Source: Acridotheres tristis
Lineage: Eukaryota; Chordata; Aves; Passeriformes; Sturnidae
NCBI GenBank assembly: GCA_037013685.1
Contig: CM072884.1
Location: 1,736,001-1,800,000, forward strand
Length of the DNA stretch: 64,000 bases
Direction: 5' to 3'
The translations under genes were made by a program, and so were the position numbers. Shown piece by piece: positions 12,201 to 23,036 of this stretch (its first letter is position 1; the number at the start of each line of letters is the position of its first letter). The notes beneath the pieces are model-generated. The model worked only from the letters and a program-made list of their open reading frames with translations, ran no database searches and was not told the DNA's origin.

Positions 12201-15097
12201 AGAAAAGGCTGAGAAAAAGCTTTATTAGAAGGGATCAGGAAGGCATCTTAGTAAACAGGGTTAAAAAGGAACTTGGGAAAACGGAGGATTAAGGATCTCT
12301 TGCACACTAACTCAAAAGACACGGCTCTCATTAGTGCCAGCAAAACACAACATAAAAAAGAAAGAGAAAATATAGCACAGTGATTTTAACCAGTGACACC
12401 AAGTATGCACTGAGTCAGTACAATCCTAACACGAGTGAAAATGTTGCAGGTGGGCTGCTCTTTACACTAAATTTGCCTTCTGCTGCTGGTTTACCTCTCC
12501 ATGCCCGATGATGCAAAAGCTTTCCAAGTGCAAAACACTTTAAAATACTTTTATAGAGCCACTTTATATTAAAATCTCTGAGGGTATCTAAAAAGATGTA
12601 TCCCGAATCCTTTGCTCCCCAGTGAATTGTGTGCTTATTTAACACGTTTCAATTAAAACTCTGAAGGGGAACAGTTCCTCTATGCTGAGCAGATTCCCAT
12701 TGATTCTTATCTAGAGAGCACACGTGGAATGTATCATTCACTGCTGCCTTTTCTGATGCTGTTCAGGGCACTTAGATAACAAAGCCACAGTGAGAGAACC
12801 AGCTAAGATACAAACTTGAGTGCCACTTTTAATTGAAATGGGAAAGGAGAGCACTACTGGGAAGCATGAAAAACCCTAAGAGAACCAAAATCAAAAAGGA
12901 GCTCAATACTACACATGGGGACTGCTTTTTTCCAAGTCGTCTGAATAATTTTCTTAATATTTTTAAAAGCTGTGTTGTACTCCACAATGGAAGAAAGAAT
13001 TATGTTACAGTTTCAGATGAAGTGTGTTGAAAGAGCCAGGGCTGATGCAGTTTGCAGCCTTGCAGTTTGCCTTCTTACTTCAAAGCTCTGTGCCAACCTC
13101 AGGCCCTTGGCTGAAGGAAAAGCAGGAGAGTTCCCTGTGTACGTGACCCTGTTTACGTGCAGCCCTCCAGGATGTGCAGCAGGCACTGGAAATGTGCTAA
13201 AACTCCACCAAACCCAGGCAGAGATTCCAGTGGCCAGATAGCAGCTCTGTTTATCAGCCTGTAAACAAAACCCACTGATAAAATTGCTCTTTACTTCTTT
13301 TCCACACATCTCCCGTCTGGTTTTTTTCTTTTCCCTAAGAACTGTCACGATGCTGATGAAAAACAATTTCTTTGCCTTTTTGAACCTGGTGTCTCTTAAA
13401 TCAGCAATCTTTTAGAAAACCAAGGAAAGCAGAAGAGCAGTGCTTTAAGAGGATGCCTTGGAGGATTTTTCGGTTTTTTTATTTTAATAAAATCCATTAA
13501 TTCCAGATGAAATACAAAACAAAAAATGGTTCTACTTAATAGCTGAAACAGTTGCCCTATAAATAGGTTTGGAAGCAGCCTGAATTATTTCAGGGCAGTT
13601 CAGAGGACTGTACTCAGCTGCAAGATTCATATCCAAAATAATACAGCTGATACTGGATTTTTAGCTACCCTTATTTAGTTTGTTAATGGATGACATCATC
13701 TGAAGACCAGCTTAGGTCTTCTTGGGTGTTGAAGGGTAGTTTCTCTACATTTCTCAAAAAGACTGAAGAAGACATTATTTCAGTGGGTACAGCATAAGAC
13801 ACGACTAACCAAGTCATACTTACTAATGTTGGAAATGTGATTTCTTTCTTCACAATATTTGAAAAGATGGAATCACCTCCCCCCAGAATCATCTTGTACA
13901 ACATCCACTTTTAAGACAACAGCTAATCAAACAAAACCAAATAAAATGTGAAACTCTAAGACCTGCTCGTCATTTTCGGAATTCTTCTTCTTTTATGCTT
14001 TATTTGTCCTTTCTGTCACTCCCATTTCATAAGAAACAATCAAAAAACCCTGATTTAAAGCATCTTTAAAGTAGTGAAACACAGGGAAATGCAGATATCT
14101 CTAGAGAGCTACTCAATGAGCACTGAGATGCACTGGGGGAGGGTGGAAAGGAGAGTTATTGTTATTTTTACTTGAATTCCATTCCCAGCTAGCACAGCAT
14201 CTAATGAGTTCACACCAGGCATCCTCCCACTGCAGATTATCTTCATTGTGGAGCACGGCCCATACTGGGGCATAACAGCTGCCCATCATATCAAAATTAT
14301 TTTTCCAATATCAAAACTCCCTGGATGCCTCAAAAAAGATCAAAGTCACCAATCAGAAATGCCTCAGGACATTACCAGAAAATGGTGAACGGAAGGTAAG
14401 TATATATTACATACACAGCAAAACCCATTCTCTATAGTATGTTGTTAAAATGGAAAATGGTTTCTTCACAGCAATATGGAAAAGGATACAAAATAATGTT
14501 AAATATGCTTCATTTGCCCAAAATAGGGCAGAAATACTATGTGTAATACTACGTGATGCTATGGCTGCTGTGTGCAGCATTCTTTCTGCATCGATGTGCA
14601 TTATATGCCCACAAAGTCACACTTTATTAAGGGTCTGTCCTCCGATTCTACTAAAGAAAGGAGCTAACAGTGGGACAGGCAGTGATAAGGCTGTGACCAG
14701 ATGTTACATCAGAAGAAAATTCTGTGAAAATTCTAAATACGGCAGTACCAAATACAATATTGTTGGACTCTTCAACTTCAGTGATAAAAATATGTAAATA
14801 TTTTACCATGACCACTGAGTCTTCTAAATAACTGTAGAAAAAAATACCTGTATGTAGAATAAAAAATTAACAGGAATGTAGAGAGCCATATTTTCAGTAA
14901 AATTACAGTGATTTGGGGAGAGTTGATGATATCAGTCACAGCCAAAAACACCTTTTCCAACCAAAGGGTTGGGTCTGCTTTAGAACCTGCAATCTTAATA
15001 GACTGTGCTATCTTCAAATTTCAAGAATCAGTAATATTTCATAAGGCACACTAATAAACAGCAATTAACACTGAGAACAGGAGGACCACCGACCACA
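9241..15097. other. AT-rich unique sequence, no gene recognised
   Basis: No gene recognised. At 9,965-9,995 there are two nearly identical self-complementary ATTATATAAT words close together. A T/A-rich segment at 12,120-12,180 carries ATAT-type low complexity. Frames of 60-117 codons are present on both strands but none shows a known domain or framed splice sites. Around 13,000-13,260 the sequence is a little richer in GC, with overlapping frames on both strands; I could not connect it to a family. Confidence 0.5.
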
Positions 15098-15315
15098 GAA
15101 TCGTGAAGGTAGAAAAACACCTCCAAAATCATTGACTCCAAACTTTAACCAGACATCACCACAACAACCAAACCACAGTACTGAGTGACACATCCAGTAA
15201 TTTCTTCCACATTTCCAAAAATATAATTGCACTAATTCCCTGGGTAGGCGCTTCTGATGCTAGACTGCGTTTCATCAACGAAAATCTCCCTCATGTCCAG
15301 CCTGAAACTCACCTG
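15098..15315 (-). mobile_element. Decayed CR1 LINE 3'-end fragment, minus strand
   Basis: On the plus strand it begins with cacagaatcgtgaaggtag and continues through 'agtgacacatccagt' and 'ctccctcatgtccagcctg', in the same order as the minus-strand CR1 copy at 6,528-6,745. Divergence is higher than in that copy. It is 5'-truncated and has no coding capacity. Confidence 0.7.
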
Positions 15316-16397
15316 GTATAACTTAAGGATATTTTTTAGTCAAAGATTGCATTCAAAAACGGCAGGACAGATTTTGCAGAACATGAAAGTCGCATGACAG
15401 AGAGAATTCTGAATTTGAGAGGTAACTTATGTAATACTTTACAGGTGGATTACCTTGGCCAACCTATTTTTTTTCTATGAAAAATTCAAAATTCTCATTG
15501 CCCAGCAATGCACAATTTTTAACAGTATTTTGCCATCAAAACTAGGAGGAGGGGTACAGAGTAGGACACAAAATAGACAAACTTTATTTTCCTGCTGTTT
15601 CATTACCTTTGAACAATGGAGAGGAAATTGCCCAGATATGTCCATTTCATTAATACGTGTGATGGTCACTGAGAGGAAAGAAGGAAGCACAGACACATTT
15701 GCACTTGTGTAAATCAACATAAGAGAAGCAGATGGAACCATGTGAACCCTCTGATAAAACCATGACCTCCATGACCAGAGCATTTCAGAAAAGGATAAAA
15801 TACCTGATGCCGTGTTTATAGGGAAATTGAGAGGCACCTTGCACTGCGGCACTGGCCCTGAGCAGTTACCCAGATCTAGGAGCATGTATTTTGCAGGAAT
15901 GAGTCCATAAACAAAGAAACGGGAAATTCTGATCTCATCCCATGCTGGGAGGCTCACCAAATACCCAAGATAAAGAAAACAAAAAAAAGATGGCATATTT
16001 CTTCATGGAATTCTGTGTGAATCCCACCAAAACAGTGGACAAGAGAGTTTACACAGATCTTTGAATGACATAAGTCTGAGAAATCGATGTTCTAACTCAT
16101 CTTTCCAACTAAGAAATCGATGAAAATCCTTAAAAGAGGGAAGGAAGGAAGAAAACAGATAGAAAAAGTTAAGAGAATAACTTGAAAAACCATTTAAAAA
16201 CTTAAAATTAATCTCCCTCTGAAGGAGACAATTCTGAAACTATTCTTGATCAAGGAGAAATACTTATGACCAACATAGAAAACCACCCAAGAAAACTGAA
16301 GCACCAGAATATTTTGCTAAATTTGAGACGAAAATATCATTCTTTGGGTGCTAGTGAAGTGAGAAAATAGAGGGAGGCAACCCTACTGGTCAGTACG
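15316..16397. other. AT-rich left flank of the macrosatellite locus
   Basis: Unique AT-rich sequence that runs directly into the GC-rich array at about 16,398 with no transition zone. A minus-strand frame of 173 codons spans 15,475-15,996; it has no recognisable domain, and I saw no splice sites or promoter that would make it a gene. Confidence 0.5.
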
Positions 16398-16769
16398 AGA
16401 TCCTACAGCAGCCACCCACAGACCCCCCGGGCGGCCAAAAACCCCCCACCTCCGGGCGGCCCCCCCCCCCGGCGCGCCCCAGGGGCCCCCCCCGGGGGGG
16501 GGGGCGGCGCCCCGGGGGAAGAAGCGCGGGGCGCGCAGCGCCGCGGACGCGGCGGCCCCCCGCCCCCCGCGCGGGCCCCCCCCCCCCCGGGCCGCCAGGG
16601 GCCCGGGGGCCCCGGGGCCCGGCCCCGGCCGACAGGGGGGGCCCGGGGCCCCAGGGCGCCCGGGGGCCCCCCCTCTCCACGCCCGGGGGACCCCCCACCA
16701 AAAGGGGGGGCCCCCCCCCGGCGGCCAAGTGAAGGGGCCCCAAAGGCCCCCAAACCCACACCCCGCTTA
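16398..16769. repeat. A-array partial unit, G/C-scrambled copy
   Basis: This aligns along its length with the end of a normal unit (compare 18,655-19,023). It starts at CAGCAGCCACCCACAGA (16,406) and ends at the shared CTTACAGGCCGGTCC (16,766 onward), with nearly equal length (364 versus 369 bp). Inside, most A and T positions read G or C: where the normal unit has gggcaaaagaagctgggc, this copy has gggggaagaagcgcgggg. The result is long G and C runs and almost no A or T over about 300 bp. Simple divergence would not act so one-sidedly on one copy while its neighbours remain near-identical. A base-calling or consensus error at the edge of the array is the likeliest cause; a real hyper-GC copy is possible. 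Confidence 0.85.
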
Positions 16770-17340
16770 CAGGCCGGTCCTCACCCAGGGAGCCACAGAG
16801 CTCGGCCTTCCCCCACGGCAACAGGAACCACGCTCTACACACAGGCTGTCCAACTCACGGCCTACAGCCAAAGGGCTCGGCCGAGGGGCCGGGAGCCCAG
16901 CCCTGAGGACAGGGAGGGCACACGCCCGGCCCCATGACTCCTGGCCCCACGCCTCTGCAAGGCCGGGGCCAGGGCTACCCGCCTGATTACAGGGGGTCCC
17001 TCCAACCGCCCGCCGAGCCCAGGGGACGCACACAACCCCACTTACGGGGCCGCCCCCCGCAGCCCGGCACCCCCCAACAAGCACCACGGAGCACAGGCTC
17101 TGGCCTGCGCCCCGCTTAGGGGCCGGCCAGAGCCCGGCCGCAGCGCAGCACGGCAACACAGCCGTCTGCAGGAGCCCCTCCAGCCTCCTCAACGAGGCCG
17201 CCAGGGAGGTGGCACCAGCACTTCTTCAAGCTGCACCCTGGCAAGGGCCCGGGAACAGTCGTTCCTGTCACCTGGCTAAAGCAGCCTCCCCAGCCCTGCT
17301 TACAGGGACCTGGGCCTGCTCCTGGGGACAATGGGACGAG

Positions 17341-17834
17341 GGGCTGGCACAGGGACAAAGGCTGGGACGTGCCCCGAGTAAAGGGCACAAAGGGCACCAT
17401 AGGCCCAGACCCCGGCCCTGGCTACAGGCGGATCACGCTGCCCACGCTACCGCTAAGCAGCTTCGTGCCCTCCTCAGAAAGCAGGGGCAAGGTCGGACAC
17501 TTTCTCCACCAAAGCATTTTTGGGGACCTGCCTCTGGCTGCACAGAGCTCCTCTTTCCCTCCTGGGAAGTCTAAGCTACACTGCTCTATTTCTAAAGGGG
17601 GGGCTAAAGCACAAACACACTCGCTCACTCGCACCAACTAAGAGGAAGGCAGGGGAAGGAGGGAGGGAGAGAGAGAGGGAGGGGAAGACAGTCCCAGAAG
17701 AGGGAGCAAGTTCTGTGCAGCCAATATGCTCAAGGGAGCCATCCCTTCTGCTCAGTAGGAGATAAAAGCATCAGACCTGTACCACACTGCTCTCTAAGGA
17801 GGCCACAGGGGCCTCAACGCCCTGAGGCGCGTCA
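17341..17834. repeat. 494-bp optional segment of A unit 1, bounded by 36-bp direct repeats
   Basis: The segment begins with a 36-bp word starting GGGCTGGCACAGGGACAAAG at 17,341. The same word recurs at 17,835 just after the segment. Short units have one copy of the word, followed directly by the sequence that follows the second copy (CCAAGTACAGGGGGTC). That is the product expected from recombination or slippage between the two words. Equivalent segments lie at about 21,355-21,848 and 23,608-24,101. The reverse history, a segmental gain, would leave the same sequence. Confidence 0.85.
17651..17688 (+). repeat. Polypurine GGGA/GA tract inside the optional segment
   Basis: Thirty-eight consecutive purines mixing GGGA and GA repeats. 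The tract recurs at 21,665-21,702 and 23,918-23,955 and is absent from short units because it lies in the 494-bp segment. Such mirror-like purine tracts can form triplex DNA, and its GGG runs could support G-quadruplexes; both are general properties of the sequence class and are not shown here. Confidence 0.8.
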
Positions 17835-18203
17835 GGGCTGGCACAGGGACAAAGGCTGGGACGTGCCCCAAGTACAGGGGGTCACGCTGCCCAGGGGCCA
17901 GCAGCAGCCGGAAAGCTGCCGCAGCTGGGGAAATGCCCTGCCCTGCTTACAGGGCGGCCGGGCTGGGGGCTCGGGGAGCTCTGTTTCCCCCCTCAGGTGC
18001 GGAGACAGGGGCTCTCACCCTCCTTTACAGGGTTGCCCCTCTCTCCGGGCAGCCAAAGGAGCACAATGGCAAAACGCCAACAACAGCAAAGACCAGGCCC
18101 TGCTTGCAGGGTGGTCGCCCAGCGCAAAGTCAGCCGCGGCGCCCTGAAGGTGCTCTGGCCATGCCAGGAAGGCCCTTTGCCCAGAGGGCCTCTCGTGCCC
18201 CAT

Positions 18204-18765
18204 CTTCAGCTCCAAGCCTCCTCTTGCCTCGCAGGTCTACTCTTGAGCTCGAAGCGGTCCCGCTCGCCCCGTCGTCGTGCGGCTTCTGCCAACGCACGGC
18301 GACACACTCAGGCCTCAGAAGCTCCAGCTCCCGACGGCAACCGCCACCCAACGGCCCCACAGCCAGACCCTCCAGCAGCCACCCACAGACCCTCCCAGCT
18401 GCCCAAAAGCTTCCAACTTCAGCTTGACTCACCAGCTCGACGTCTGCCCAAGTCCCACGCCGTGCTGGGGGCCGGGGCCCCTCTTCAGCTCCAAGCCTGC
18501 TCTTGCCTCGCAGGTCTACTCTTGAGCTCGAAGCGGTCACGCTTGCCCCGTCGTCGTGCGGCTTCTGCCAAGCCACGGCGACACACTCAGGCCTCAGAAG
18601 CTCCAGCTCCCGACGGCAACCGCCACCCAACGGCCCCACAGCCAGACCCTCCAGCAGCAGCCACCCACAGACCCCCCCGGCTGCCCAAAAGCCTCCAACT
18701 TCAGCTTGACTCACCATCTCGACGTCTGCCAAGGTCCCACGCCGTGCTGGGGGCCGGGCCCTCTG
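18204..18765. repeat. Internal ~279-bp tandem duplication within A units
   Basis: The block from CTTCAGCTCCAAGCCT at 18,204 repeats at 18,483, a 279-bp step, ending near 18,765 at the GTGCTGGGGGCCGGG motif. The copies differ at scattered bases and by an extra CAG in the second. The same pair lies at 19,964, 22,218 and 24,471 in the following units. The duplication therefore predates amplification of the kilobase unit, since differences between the halves are preserved in every unit. Confidence 0.88.
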
Positions 18766-19023
18766 GGCAAAAGAAGCTGGGCATGCAAAGCAGCGGACAA
18801 GTGGCTGCAGCCCTGCTTACAGGGGGCTCAAGCCGCTGCCTGGACTGCAAAGTGCCCGGGACTCCAGGGCACATGCCCCGACCTACAGGGCGGCCCTGGG
18901 CCCCAAGGCCTACGGAGGCTCCTTCTCTCCAATTCCGGGGCACTCCCCACTAAAGAGGAGGGCGCCCCACGCAGGCTGCCAGCTGAAGGGCGCACAAAGG
19001 CTCCCAGACCTACAGCCTGCTTA

Positions 19024-20783
19024 CAGGCCGGTCCTCACCCAGGGAGCCACAGAGCTCGGCCTTCCCCCACGGCAACAGGAACCACGCTCTACACACAGGC
19101 TGTCCAACTCACGGCCTACAGCCAAAGGGCTCGGCCGAGGGGCCGGGAGCCCAGCCCTGAGGACAGGGAGGGCACACGCCCGGCCCCATGACTCCTGGCC
19201 CCACGCCTCTGCAAGGCCGGGGCCAGGGCTACCCGCCTGATTACAGGGGGTCCCTCCAACCGCCCGCCGAGCCCAGGGGACGCACACAACCCCACTTACG
19301 GGGCCGCCCCCCGCAGCCCGGCACCCCCCAACAAGCACCACGGAGCACAGGCTCTGGCCTGCGCCCCGCTTAGGGGCCGGCCAGAGCCCGGCCGCAGCGC
19401 AGCACGGCAACACAGCCGTCTGCAGGAGCCCCTCCAGCCTCCTCAACGAGGCCGCCAGGGAGGTGGCACCAGCACTTCTTCAAGCTGCACCCTGGCAAGG
19501 GCCCGGGAACAGTCGTTCCTGTCACCTGGCTAAAGCAGCCTCCCCAGCCCTGCTTACAGGGACCTGGGCCTGCCCCTGGGGACAATGGGACGAGGGGCTG
19601 GCACAGGGACAAAGGCTGGGACGTGCCCCAAGTACAGGGGGTCACGCTGCCCAGGGGCCAGCAGCAGCCGGAAAGCTGCCGCAGCTGGGGAAATGCCCTG
19701 CCCTGCTTACAGGGCGGCCGGGCTGGGGGCTCGGGGAGCTCTGTTTCCCCCCTCAGGTGCGGAGACAGGGGCTCTCACCCTCCTTTACAGGGTTGCCCCT
19801 CTCTCCGGGCAGCCAAAGGAGCACAATGGCAAAACGCCAACAACAGCAAAGACCAGGCCCTGCTTGCAGGGTGGTCGCCCAGCGCAAAGTCAGCCGCGGC
19901 GCCCTGAAGGTGCTCTGGCCATGCCAGGAAGGCCCTTTGCCCAGAGGGCCTCTCGTGCCCCATCTTCAGCTCCAAGCCTCCTCTTGCCTCGCAGGTCTAC
20001 TCTTGAGCTCGAAGCGGTCCCGCTCGCCCCGTCGTCGTGCGGCTTCTGCCAACGCACGGCGACACACTCAGGCCTCAGAAGCTCCAGCTCCCGACGGCAA
20101 CCGCCACCCAACGGCCCCACAGCCAGACCCTCCAGCAGCCACCCACAGACCCTCCCAGCTGCCCAAAAGCTTCCAACTTCAGCTTGACTCACCAGCTCGA
20201 CGTCTGCCCAAGTCCCACGCCGTGCTGGGGGCCGGGGCCCCTCTTCAGCTCCAAGCCTGCTCTTGCCTCGCAGGTCTACTCTTGAGCTCGAAGCGGTCAC
20301 GCTTGCCCCGTCGTCGTGCGGCTTCTGCCAAGCCACGGCGACACACTCAGGCCTCAGAAGCTCCAGCTCCCGACGGCAACCGCCACCCAACGGCCCCACA
20401 GCCAGACCCTCCAGCAGCAGCCACCCACAGACCCCCCCGGCTGCCCAAAAGCCTCCAACTTCAGCTTGACTCACCATCTCGACGTCTGCCAAGGTCCCAC
20501 GCCGTGCTGGGGGCCGGGCCCTCTGGGCAAAAGAAGCTGGGCATGCAAAGCAGCGGACAAGTGGCTGCAGCCCTGCTTACAGGGGGCTCAAGCCGCTGCC
20601 TGGACTGCAAAGTGCCCGGGACTCCAGGGCACATGCCCCGACCTACAGGGCGGCCCTGGGCCCCAAGGCCTACGGAGGCTCCTTCTCTCCAATTCCGGGG
20701 CACTCCCCACTAAAGAGGAGGGCGCCCCACGCAGGCTGCCAGCTGAAGGGCGCACAAAGGCTCCCAGACCTACAGCCTGCTTA
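19024..20783. repeat. A unit 2, short form (1,760 bp)
   Basis: Same order of landmarks as unit 1 but lacking the 494-bp segment; the junction is at about 19,595-19,630. It has a private C at about 19,573 in 'cctgcccctgg', where other units have T. A 416-codon plus-strand frame (19,463-20,713) exists only because the deletion joins two otherwise separate open stretches, which argues against a selected protein. Confidence 0.92.
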
Positions 20784-23036
20784 CAGGCCGGTCCTCACCC
20801 AGGGAGCCACAGAGCTCGGCCTTCCCCCACGGCAACAGGAACCACGCTCTACACACAGGCTGTCCAACTCACGGCCTACAGCCAAAGGGCTCGGCCGAGG
20901 GGCCGGGAGCCCAGCCCTGAGGACAGGGAGGGCACACGCCCGGCCCCATGACTCCTGGCCCCACGCCTCTGCAAGGCCGGGGCCAGGGCTACCCGCCTGA
21001 TTACAGGGGGTCCCTCCAACCGCCCGCCGAGCCCAGGGGACGCACACAACCCCACTTACGGGGCCGCCCCCCGCAGCCCGGCACCCCCCAACAAGCACCA
21101 CGGAGCACAGGCTCTGGCCTGCGCCCCGCTTAGGGGCCGGCCAGAGCCCGGCCGCAGCGCAGCACGGCAACACAGCCGTCTGCAGGAGCCCCTCCAGCCT
21201 CCTCAACGAGGCCGCCAGGGAGGTGGCACCAGCACTTCTTCAAGCTGCACCCTGGCAAGGGCCCGGGAACAGTCGTTCCTGTCACCTGGCTAAAGCAGCC
21301 TCCCCAGCCCTGCTTACAGGGACCTGGGCCTGCTCCTGGGGACAATGGGACGAGGGGCTGGCACAGGGACAAAGGCTGGGACGTGCCCCGAGTAAAGGGC
21401 ACAAAGGGCACCATAGGCCCAGACCCAGGCCCTGGCTACAGGCGGGTCACGCTGCCCACGCTACCGCTAAGCAGCTTCGTGCCCTCCTCAGAAAGCAGGG
21501 GCAAGGTCGGACACTTTCTCCACCAAAGCATTTTTGGGGACCTGCCTCTGGCTGCACAGAGCTCCTCTTTCCCTCCTGGGAAGTCTAAGCTACACTGCTC
21601 TATTTCTAAAGGGGGGGCTAAAGCACAAACACACTCGCTCACTCGCACCAACTAAGAGGAAGGCAGGGGAAGGAGGGAGGGAGAGAGAGAGGGAGGGGAA
21701 GACAGTCCCAGAAGAGGGAGCAAGTTCTGTGCAGCCAATATGCTCAAGGGAGCCATCCCTTCTGCTCAGTAGGAGATAAAAGCATCAGACCTGTACCACA
21801 CTGCTCTCTAAGGAGGCCACAGGGGCCTCAACGCCCTGAGGCGCGTCAGGGCTGGCACAGGGACAAAGGCTGGGACGTGCCCCAAGTACAGGGGGTCACG
21901 CTGCCCAGGGGCCAGCAGCAGCCGGAAAGCTGCCGCAGCTGGGGAAATGCCCTGCCCTGCTTACAGGGCGGCCGGGCTGGGGGCTCGGGGAGCTCTGTTT
22001 CCCCCCTCAGGTGCGGAGACAGGGGCTCTCACCCTCCTTTACAGGGTTGCCCCTCTCTCCGGGCAGCCAAAGGAGCACAATGGCAAAACGCCAACAACAG
22101 CAAAGACCAGGCCCTGCTTGCAGGGTGGTCGCCCAGCGCAAAGTCAGCCGCGGCGCCCTGAAGGTGCTCTGGCCATGCCAGGAAGGCCCTTTGCCCAGAG
22201 GGCCTCTCGTGCCCCATCTTCAGCTCCAAGCCTCCTCTTGCCTCGCAGGTCTACTCTTGAGCTCGAAGCGGTCCCGCTCGCCCCGTCGTCGTGCGGCTTC
22301 TGCCAACGCACGGCGACACACTCAGGCCTCAGAAGCTCCAGCTCCCGACGGCAACCGCCACCCAACGGCCCCACAGCCAGACCCTCCAGCAGCCACCCAC
22401 AGACCCTCCCAGCTGCCCAAAAGCTTCCAACTTCAGCTTGACTCACCAGCTCGACGTCTGCCCAAGTCCCACGCCGTGCTGGGGGCCGGGGCCCCTCTTC
22501 AGCTCCAAGCCTGCTCTTGCCTCGCAGGTCTACTCTTGAGCTCGAAGCGGTCACGCTTGCCCCGTCGTCGTGCGGCTTCTGCCAAGCCACGGCGACACAC
22601 TCAGGCCTCAGAAGCTCCAGCTCCCGACGGCAACCGCCACCCAACGGCCCCACAGCCAGACCCTCCAGCAGCAGCCACCCACAGACCCCCCGGCTGCCCA
22701 AAAGCCTCCAACTTCAGCTTGACTCACCATCTCGACGTCTGCCAAGGTCCCACGCCGTGCTGGGGGCCGGGCCCTCTGGGCAAAAGAAGCTGGGCATGCA
22801 AAGCAGCGGACAAGTGGCTGCAGCCCTGCTTACAGGGGGCTCAAGCCGCTGCCTGGACTGCAAAGTGCCCGGGACTCCAGGGCACATGCCCCGACCTACA
22901 GGGCGGCCCTGGGCCCCAAGGCCTACGGAGGCTCCTTCTCTCCAATTCCGGGGCACTCCCCACTAAAGAGGAGGGCGCCCCACGCAGGCTGCCAGCTGAA
23001 GGGCGCACAAAGGCTCCCAGACCTACAGCCTGCTTA
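20784..23036. repeat. A unit 3, long form (2,253 bp)
   Basis: Near-identical to unit 4. It is one base shorter because the C run in 'cagaccccccggctg' at about 22,683 has six C rather than seven. That change switches frames and joins two stretches into a 397-codon frame not present in other units. Contains the optional segment and polypurine tract. Confidence 0.92.

Larger units (their letters stand above)
16770..19023. repeat. A unit 1, long form (2,254 bp)
   Basis: First complete unit. Landmarks: subrepeat cores at about 16,990, 17,040, 17,116, 17,299, 17,422, 17,872, 17,947, 18,025, 18,103, 18,818, 18,886 and 19,020; the 494-bp optional segment at 17,341-17,834; a 38-nt pure purine tract at 17,651-17,688; and the 279-bp internal duplication at 18,204-18,482 and 18,483-18,765. 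It differs from units 3 and 4 at 17,412 and 17,424. Confidence 0.92.

Noticed and set aside
15475..15996. 173-codon minus-strand frame
   Set aside because: Longest frame in the left unique flank, but no known domain, splice framing or promoter. It is within what chance allows in this length of sequence.
19463..20713. 416-codon plus-strand open frame with an arginine/serine-rich segment in A unit 2
   Set aside because: It is created by the 494-bp deletion joining two open stretches in GC-rich repeat sequence, and equivalent units have different frames open. No domain or consistent start is seen.
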